From assembly GCA_015061685.1 (NCBI GenBank), contig SUWD01000012.1:1-64000 (forward strand): a stretch of 64,000 nt of DNA. The letters run 5' to 3'. Origin of the DNA: Lentisphaerota bacterium. GTDB taxonomy: Bacteria > Verrucomicrobiota > Lentisphaeria > Victivallales > Victivallaceae. The notes beneath the pieces were generated by a model. The model ran no database searches and was not told the origin of the DNA. It saw nothing but the letters and a program-made list of their open reading frames with translations. Numbering within the stretch: the first letter of the stretch is position 1; every line of letters starts with the position of its first letter. This document shows positions 59,428 to 64,000 of the stretch, piece after piece. Both the position numbers and the translations under genes were made by a program.

Positions 59428-61480
59428 AACGGGACTTTACATTACTGCGGAATTCCCGCATTTTATTGGCGAAAGAGGAGTAAAAATCCTCCTGCGGATT
59501 TTTATCCAGCGGAATCATCCACGGCTGCTCCCACATTTTGGCAACATCATTTACCAGCGGCACTTTTACCGCATTGGCGATATTGGCATTGTCAACTTTT
59601 ACTGCTCCGGCAACTATGCCGACAAATTCTCCCTGTGCAGTAAGGACAAGGTCGCCGTAAGCTGCTTTGATGCTCATGCCGCTGTTGCGGATGAAAATTG
59701 CCGGGGATTCCGGATCGGCAGAGAGCGACACCCGGCCGGTAAGTTTGGTCTGGGCATCAGGTACATCGCACTTGAAAAGATAAAGCTCTTCGATTCCCCG
59801 TTTGCGTAATTCGCTGAATGTCAGCGGTTTGATCGGCTGGCAGGTTTTGGGCAACTGCACCGGGAATCCGGCGATGTGCGGCATATTTCTGCTGATGAGC
59901 ATATTTCCTGAGACCGGAGTAAGTTTGTTGTCGTAAAATGAAGCAAAGTTTATCTCCACTTTGTTGACGTCGATGAATTTTAAAGCATCCAGCCAGTCTC
60001 CGGCGAAGCGGTGGGAGGCTCCGGTGATCATGATGCGGTTGTTGCCGAAATCCACTGCCGGGTAGAAACTTGCCAATTTCTGACCTCTTTCGCCGAAGAG
60101 TTTTTTCTCGGTTATCAGATTTTCCACCCGGAGCAGACTGCCGGAGTAACGCTCAAAAACAGTTACCGGGGCGAGAATGGCAAGTTCGGGGGAGGGCGTA
60201 TCTGCCGGATTGTTCTTTTCCGAAGCTTTTTCGGCGGCGATCCGGGCATTTTCCTGAACGAGCCGGGTATTTTCCTGCTGGGTTTTGCTGTTGTGTTCGA
60301 CCAATTCTTTATAAGCACTTTCGGTCATGGCGGTACGGGTTTCGGCGTCCTGGCGTTTGAGTCTTTCGACGAGGAGTTTCTGGCGTTCCCGGTTGAGTTC
60401 ATCACGTAATTCGGCGAGATCTTTTTCTCTGGTGTTGACGACGGATTCGACTTTGACCAATTTCAAATTGAGCTTATTTACTTCGCCCTCCATTTTGCTG
60501 TTGCTGTTTTCCAGAGATTGCAGATCCCGGCAGGAATTGCTCAAATCCCGCTGCAAAGTACGCAGATCGCTTTGAGCTGAAGCAAGTCTGGTTTGAGCTT
60601 CGCTTCCGGCATTCCGGGCGGCATCTCTCTGCTGCCGGGTATTTTCCAATTCGGTATTGGCGGCGGCGAGGGCTTTCCCGGCGGCTTCGGCACTGGCAGC
60701 GGCGGCATTTTTCTCAACTTCTGCGGCGGCGAGTCTGCTTTTGGTTTCGCTGTGGGAACGGGTCTCATCGAGTAATTCTTTTTGGACGACGCCCAGTTCC
60801 CGGCGGGCTTTGACGGCATCGGCACTGCTCAAAGCCGCTGAAGCAACTGCGGCATCCCGGGCAGCTTCACTGGCGGCAAGTTTTTCCTGCGTAATGCCGT
60901 GACGATCCTGTTCTTTAAGCAGATCCCGGCGGGTGTTATCCAATGCTTCGCCGGTTTTTTCCAGTGAATGACGGGTACGTTTAAGCTCAAAATTGAGAAC
61001 GGCGTTATCTCTTTCCTTATCCCGCAGCTCAATGGAATTATCTGCCAAAAGCTGGATTTTGGCGGCGAGATCTTTTTGGGTATCTGCGAGAGTAAGTTCA
61101 AGTTCCTTTCTCCGCTGTTCTTCTTCTTCGAGGCGGATCTTCAACTCTTTTGAATCAACTGCATCACCGGGGGGCAATGCGAGCTGGGAACGCAGTTTAT
61201 CCTGCTGAACAAGATTTTTTGCCAGTTCTTCGGTGATTTTCCGCAATTCGGCTTCCTGTTCCGGGGTGCTTCCGGTACGGGCAAAAGCTTCCATAAGTTT
61301 GGCACGCATGACCTCCAATTCGATCTGGCGGCGGTTGAGTTCGCTTAAAAGCACTTTGGTGGTGCTTTCATCCAAGCCGACCCCGGTTCCCCCGGAGTGT
61401 CCGGGAACCATGCCGGTCATCATCGTCAGCATGGCGGAAACCAGAAAGTCGCAAATGACTATCAGAATCGCCTTATTCAT
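59420..61480 (-). CDS. membrane-anchored coiled-coil protein with protease-like C-terminus
   Basis: A 686-residue protein. The N-terminus MNKAILIVICDFLVSAMLTMM is one membrane helix, as in MotB/ExbD-type stator subunits. Residues about 40-440 form a long coiled coil of Glu/Ala/Lys/Arg repeats (for example ELNRRQIELEVMRAKL). The last 240 residues are globular, with YSGSLLRVENLI near the start and VLTAQGEFVGIVAGAVKV near the end; the latter resembles the final strands of trypsin-like folds, but no GDSGG motif or clear triad is seen, so it may be inactive. It overlaps the kinase gene by eight bases and the MotA-like gene by four. Confidence 0.7.
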   Translation of the reverse strand: MNKAILIVICDFLVSAMLTMMTGMVPGHSGGTGVGLDESTTKVLLSELNRRQIELEVMRAKLMEAFARTGSTPEQEAELRKITEELAKNLVQQDKLRSQLALPPGDAVDSKELKIRLEEEEQRRKELELTLADTQKDLAAKIQLLADNSIELRDKERDNAVLNFELKRTRHSLEKTGEALDNTRRDLLKEQDRHGITQEKLAASEAARDAAVASAALSSADAVKARRELGVVQKELLDETRSHSETKSRLAAAEVEKNAAAASAEAAGKALAAANTELENTRQQRDAARNAGSEAQTRLASAQSDLRTLQRDLSNSCRDLQSLENSNSKMEGEVNKLNLKLVKVESVVNTREKDLAELRDELNRERQKLLVERLKRQDAETRTAMTESAYKELVEHNSKTQQENTRLVQENARIAAEKASEKNNPADTPSPELAILAPVTVFERYSGSLLRVENLITEKKLFGERGQKLASFYPAVDFGNNRIMITGASHRFAGDWLDALKFIDVNKVEINFASFYDNKLTPVSGNMLISRNMPHIAGFPVQLPKTCQPIKPLTFSELRKRGIEELYLFKCDVPDAQTKLTGRVSLSADPESPAIFIRNSGMSIKAAYGDLVLTAQGEFVGIVAGAVKVDNANIANAVKVPLVNDVAKMWEQPWMIPLDKNPQEDFYSSFANKMREFRSNVKSRYE

Positions 61481-62040
61481 TTATTGTCTCCCGTTTCAGC
61501 AAGGGTATCCTCCCGGACAAGCTTTTTCCGCAGGGGATATTGGAGCGTCAGACGCAGAAACAAGCTGAATATGATTCCGATCAAGGTCGAACTGTACGCG
61601 ATCAAACGGCTGCTCTGCGGCGAAAAAGTCATCACCAGAAACGCCGAAACCGTACCGAAAAGTCCGAAATAAAGCGGCACGTCAAAGAAAACTTCGGCAT
61701 TGTCCAGATTGCGTAATTTGAGCTTTACCGGATCGGCACTGTTGCGGATGGAGGAGATCACCGCATAACCCACCCAGAGAGCGGCAAGCTGGAGCAGTGT
61801 GATGAAAAGAAAGATCCACATGGAAACTTTGGCGGCAAATTCGACCTGCATCTGCAAGGCATCTTCCGCACCGATGCCATTGCTCCCGGCAGAGGCGGCG
61901 GCACCGGCATCAGCTCCGGAAAAGAGAGCTTTGAATGCCGGATTGTGGGAGAAGGAATAACTTACTGTGATCACAAGCAGAATACCGACAACGATTGCGG
62001 CAATGAGAGTGCCGAAAAACCACTTTTTATTTTTGTCCAT
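61477..62040 (-). CDS. MotA/ExbB-like membrane protein
   Basis: A 187-residue protein with about four hydrophobic helices: GTLIAAIVVGILLVITVSYSF, KVSMWIFLFITLLQLAALWVGY, VPLYFGLFGTVSAFLVMTF and LIAYSSTLIGIIFSLFLRL. The third, with LGLLGTV-like FGLFGTV, recalls the proton-channel helix of MotA/TolQ/ExbB proteins. The ATG at 62040 is chosen because AAGGAGC precedes it; the upstream frame is longer by 20 residues. It is overlapped by the coiled-coil gene (ATGA) and leads the three-gene unit. Homology is suggested by pattern, not proven. Confidence 0.62.
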   Translation of the reverse strand: MDKNKKWFFGTLIAAIVVGILLVITVSYSFSHNPAFKALFSGADAGAAASAGSNGIGAEDALQMQVEFAAKVSMWIFLFITLLQLAALWVGYAVISSIRNSADPVKLKLRNLDNAEVFFDVPLYFGLFGTVSAFLVMTFSPQSSRLIAYSSTLIGIIFSLFLRLTLQYPLRKKLVREDTLAETGDNK

Positions 62041-62087
62041 GCTGAAAGCTCCTTTTGTTTGAATTTGTGTTGTATAAGCATCTATAT

Positions 62088-62116
62088 AAAATAGACTCAC
62101 TTATGGCAATAGTCAA
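62088..62116 (-). promoter_or_regulatory. promoter of the MotA-like/coiled-coil/kinase operon
   Basis: On the minus strand TTGACT (62111-62116), 17-bp spacer, TATTTT (62088-62093), about 48 bp before the start codon. Confidence 0.75.
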
Positions 62117-62184
62117 GAAATTTTGTCAAAAAATGGATAATCTCCCTCCGGAGCTGTCGATTGAGGGAAATTTTCCGGTAAAGT

Positions 62185-62213
62185 TTGTGTTTCACTTCTA
62201 TCCGGAGTATATT
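62185..62213 (+). promoter_or_regulatory. promoter of yigZ
   Basis: TTGTGT (62185-62190), 17-bp spacer, TATATT (62208-62213), 35 bp before the start codon. Confidence 0.65.
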
Positions 62214-62247
62214 AAGAAAACGTATAACTTGCAACGGAGAAAATATC

Positions 62248-62847
62248 ATGCTGATGATCCATACCCCCGGAAAGGCGGAAACAAAGGTGAAAAATTCCCG
62301 CTTTTTGGCGGAAGTTTTTCCGGTTTTTTCTCCGGATGAAGCCAAAGAAGCGTGGAAAATACGCAAAGATACTTATGATAACGGCGGCCATATCGTCTAT
62401 GCTTTCACCGTGGGAAAAAGTCAGAATATCTCCGGTTGTTCCGATGACGGCGAACCTGCCGGTACTGCCGGACGTCCGGTTTTGGCGGTGCTTCAGGGCA
62501 GTGGTTTGACCAATGCCATGATCACTGTTGCCCGCTGGTTCGGCGGTACCAAGCTTGGTACAGGCGGACTGGTTCACGCTTACAGCGATGCCGCCAAAGC
62601 AGCTTTGGCAAATTGTGTTTCAATACCGTTGATACCGGTGTTGAGAGTTGAATTTACTATCCCAGGCAATCTTTATTCCCGGTGCCGCTACTTTCTGGAC
62701 TCCATAAATTTCAACACCGAAAAGGAGGAGTTCACCTCAAGTATCTTTATTTCCGGCACGATAAGGGAGTGTGACCGGGAGATTTTTGAAAAATTTATCA
62801 CCGGATTGGGCAGCGGAAAGATAGTTTATTCATTTTTCGCCGTCTGA
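62248..62847 (+). CDS. yigZ: YigZ/IMPACT-family protein
   Basis: A 199-residue protein of the YigZ (UPF0029/IMPACT) family. The domain spans about residues 15-125: KNSRFLAEVFPVFSPDEAK, HIVYAFTVG, SDDGEPAGTAGRPVLAVLQGSGLTNAMITVARWFGGTKLGTGGLVHAY, the last being the family's signature. The C-terminal part is the usual ferredoxin-like half (DUF1949-like). The ATG at 62248 is used because GGAGA lies before it; the longer upstream frame would overlap the promoter. Role in cells is uncertain, probably RNA or translation linked. Confidence 0.93.
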   Translation: MLMIHTPGKAETKVKNSRFLAEVFPVFSPDEAKEAWKIRKDTYDNGGHIVYAFTVGKSQNISGCSDDGEPAGTAGRPVLAVLQGSGLTNAMITVARWFGGTKLGTGGLVHAYSDAAKAALANCVSIPLIPVLRVEFTIPGNLYSRCRYFLDSINFNTEKEEFTSSIFISGTIRECDREIFEKFITGLGSGKIVYSFFAV

Positions 62848-62971
62848 ATAGTGCAAAATTCCCGGTTTTACGGTTGTAAAAAGCCTCATTTCAGGATATA
62901 TTATATATTGGTTTGTTCCGTTCTGTCAACAGAAATAAAAAAGCTGATACAGTATTATGTTTTTATAATTT
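62848..62971. other. gap before the last MITE copy
   Basis: No gene or clear terminator. Contains AATTCCCGGTTTTACGGTTG and a TATATTATATATTGG run. The left target duplication TATAATTT is at 62964-62971. The whole gap 62848-63196 is without coding sequence. Confidence 0.5.
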
Positions 62972-63173
62972 GATAATGTCCCAAATTTTATGAAACCCAA
63001 GCAGGAGCTTATAAACAAACATTTTTGTTAACGTATAAAACATACCACATAAGTTGTGATTTTTAACCCCGGCAAACACGGGTTTGATCCAACCGGTGGA
63101 TTCCGTCTTCGCCTTACGGCGTAGTGCAACGGAGACGGAAGGAAAGATTTTTTACAAAAAATGAGACAATAAC
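62972..63173 (+). mobile_element. MITE-like element, 202-bp copy
   Basis: Left end GATAATGTCCCAAATTTTA and right end AAAAATGAGACAATAAC, with exact 8-bp flanks TATAATTT (62964-62971 and 63174-63181). The middle lacks the insert of the 27466 copy but carries a GTCTTCGCCTTACGGCG-type hairpin. The right end lies 23 bp before the start codon of the final gene. Confidence 0.94.
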
Positions 63174-63196
63174 TATAATTTTCGGAGAAAGAATTT

Positions 63197-64000
63197 ATGG
63201 CAAAAGATATTGAAGAATTGATGCTCGCAGTCATCGATGCCCCCAAACCGGATAATCTGGAGGCTCTGAAAAAAGCTGTCGCCGGTCAGCCGGATGAAAA
63301 TTGTGCCGGAGAATTGGAAATGCTCTGGGAGGAGTGGGAAAACCGTAAAATTTCCACCCCGGAAGCCAAATTCATCATGGATATCGCCAAAAGCGGCGTC
63401 CCCGGTAAACCCTTTTTCCGCAAAGCCCTGATCAATGCCGTCAAAGTTCTTCTGCCCCCCTATATCGCCCAGGCTCCCGTAGTCAAGGCCGCCGGGGTCA
63501 GAGATGACAGTAAAACTCCGGCAGAGATCGCCGCCAGAGTGGAAAGACTCCTCGCTTTACGCAGCGGTTCGATCGTCTTTCTGCCCGGTTCCCGCCGCTG
63601 GGGAGTTGCCGGTACGATCGATGCGATGAATGCTTCTCTGCCGATGATGCCCTTTGCCCAGCTGGGCAGCAATGCCGCTGTGCCGCTGGAGATCGTCCTC
63701 AAGGATGCGGCGATCCTTGCTTCCGGTCCGGATGTCTCCCGTCTGGCAGTTGCCGGAGCAGTGCCGGTGTCGGCAGCTCTTTTCCGTCTGACCGTGGAGA
63801 AACGCCGCCAGACCGCCATTCCCGAAGAAACCCTCAAACTTATGGCCCGCTGCGGCTGTGCCAGAAAACTTGATGATGCCGCTTTTGAGCGTTACTGGAG
63901 CATCGGAACCGCCCAGAGTCAGGCGGCTAATGCTCCGGCTTCCGGTGCCGGACGCACCGGAAGCCGCAGGGCATGTGACGGCAGAAGTCTCAAAGAGATC
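63197..64000 (+). CDS. hypothetical protein (runs off the window)
   Basis: The frame is open from the ATG at 63197 (GGAGAAAG precedes it) to the window end, so at least 268 residues are seen. It begins MAKDIEELMLAVIDAPKPDN and has a helical N-terminal half rich in Ala/Glu/Lys. A short strand-rich region follows (SGSIVFLPGSRRWGVAGTI), then a segment ending in MARCGCARKLDDAAFERYW. I do not recognise a family with confidence. A large GreA-like N-terminal extension is a vague possibility. Codon use resembles the neighbours, so it is a native gene. The MITE end lies 23 bp before its start. Confidence 0.75.
   Translation, partial: MAKDIEELMLAVIDAPKPDNLEALKKAVAGQPDENCAGELEMLWEEWENRKISTPEAKFIMDIAKSGVPGKPFFRKALINAVKVLLPPYIAQAPVVKAAGVRDDSKTPAEIAARVERLLALRSGSIVFLPGSRRWGVAGTIDAMNASLPMMPFAQLGSNAAVPLEIVLKDAAILASGPDVSRLAVAGAVPVSAALFRLTVEKRRQTAIPEETLKLMARCGCARKLDDAAFERYWSIGTAQSQAANAPASGAGRTGSRRACDGRSLKEI

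Noticed and set aside
57337-62040. Zorya defence system
   Set aside because: No ZorC/D/E-type helicase or nuclease is adjacent, and the coiled coil is on the MotB-like partner; only a loose resemblance.

Overview
The window is about 64 kb of bacterial chromosome of roughly even base composition. It most resembles the PVC superphylum, probably a Lentisphaerota/Victivallales-like bacterium. This is inference from gene content: a GH106-like rhamnosidase, a CE15-like glucuronoyl esterase, two Gfo/Idh/MocA oxidoreductases, a Hanks-type kinase, a triple SPFH cluster, a GGGtGRT protein and a BamA outer-membrane assembly protein. No 16S gene is present to confirm it.

Layout. 1-157: end of an rRNA operon (5S) and its terminator. 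531-3670: three exported proteins. 3692-9400: polysaccharide-use genes (GH106-like enzyme, divergent AraC regulator, zinc-ribbon protein, CE15-like esterase). 9765-14369 (minus): Gfo/Idh/MocA oxidoreductase, HrpB helicase, Xer recombinase. 14448-25944: SH3 protein, then a tight seven-gene run of three SPFH proteins, a His-rich P1B metal pump, an ABC ATPase, its permease and a membrane-anchored helical protein. 26088-32067: CNNM/CBS protein, rpe, hisI, a murB-ddl fusion and a GcvT-like protein. 32250-42906: prs with its own promoter and folded leader, then rplY, pth, rpsF, ssb, rpsR, rplI, dnaB, bamA, mazG and a GT39-like membrane enzyme. 43061-47516: oxidoreductase, BASS transporter, NifU-like protein and GGGtGRT protein. 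47842-50603 (minus): a 2-oxoacid:ferredoxin oxidoreductase with fused beta-gamma subunits. 50768: tRNA-Cys. 51374-57133 (minus): lipoprotein, UvrD-type helicase, amidohydrolase, ABC-F ATPase. 57337-62040 (minus): a three-gene overlapping unit (MotA/ExbB-like membrane protein, coiled-coil protein with a possible protease-like end, kinase). 62248 to the end: YigZ and an unfinished gene.

Two features stand out. First, the gaps are filled with repeats. One is a short inverted-repeat element (MITE-like, 175-281 bp) with four full copies flanked by 8-bp target duplications and one truncated copy; four of the five put the same end within 5-45 bp of a start codon. Others are mosaic hairpin-rich modules that begin at or over stop codons or follow stable-RNA genes, including exact 10-bp-period TCCGTA arrays, a 56-bp perfect palindrome and a structured repeat of about 198 bp starting at the stop codons of two unrelated genes. 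Second, two compact operons (SPFH/metal pump/ABC and MotA-like/coiled-coil/kinase) look like uncharacterised envelope systems.

Promoters readable by eye share a pattern: TTGAAA/TTGACA-like -35, 16-17 bp spacer, and TATATT or TATCTT as -10.
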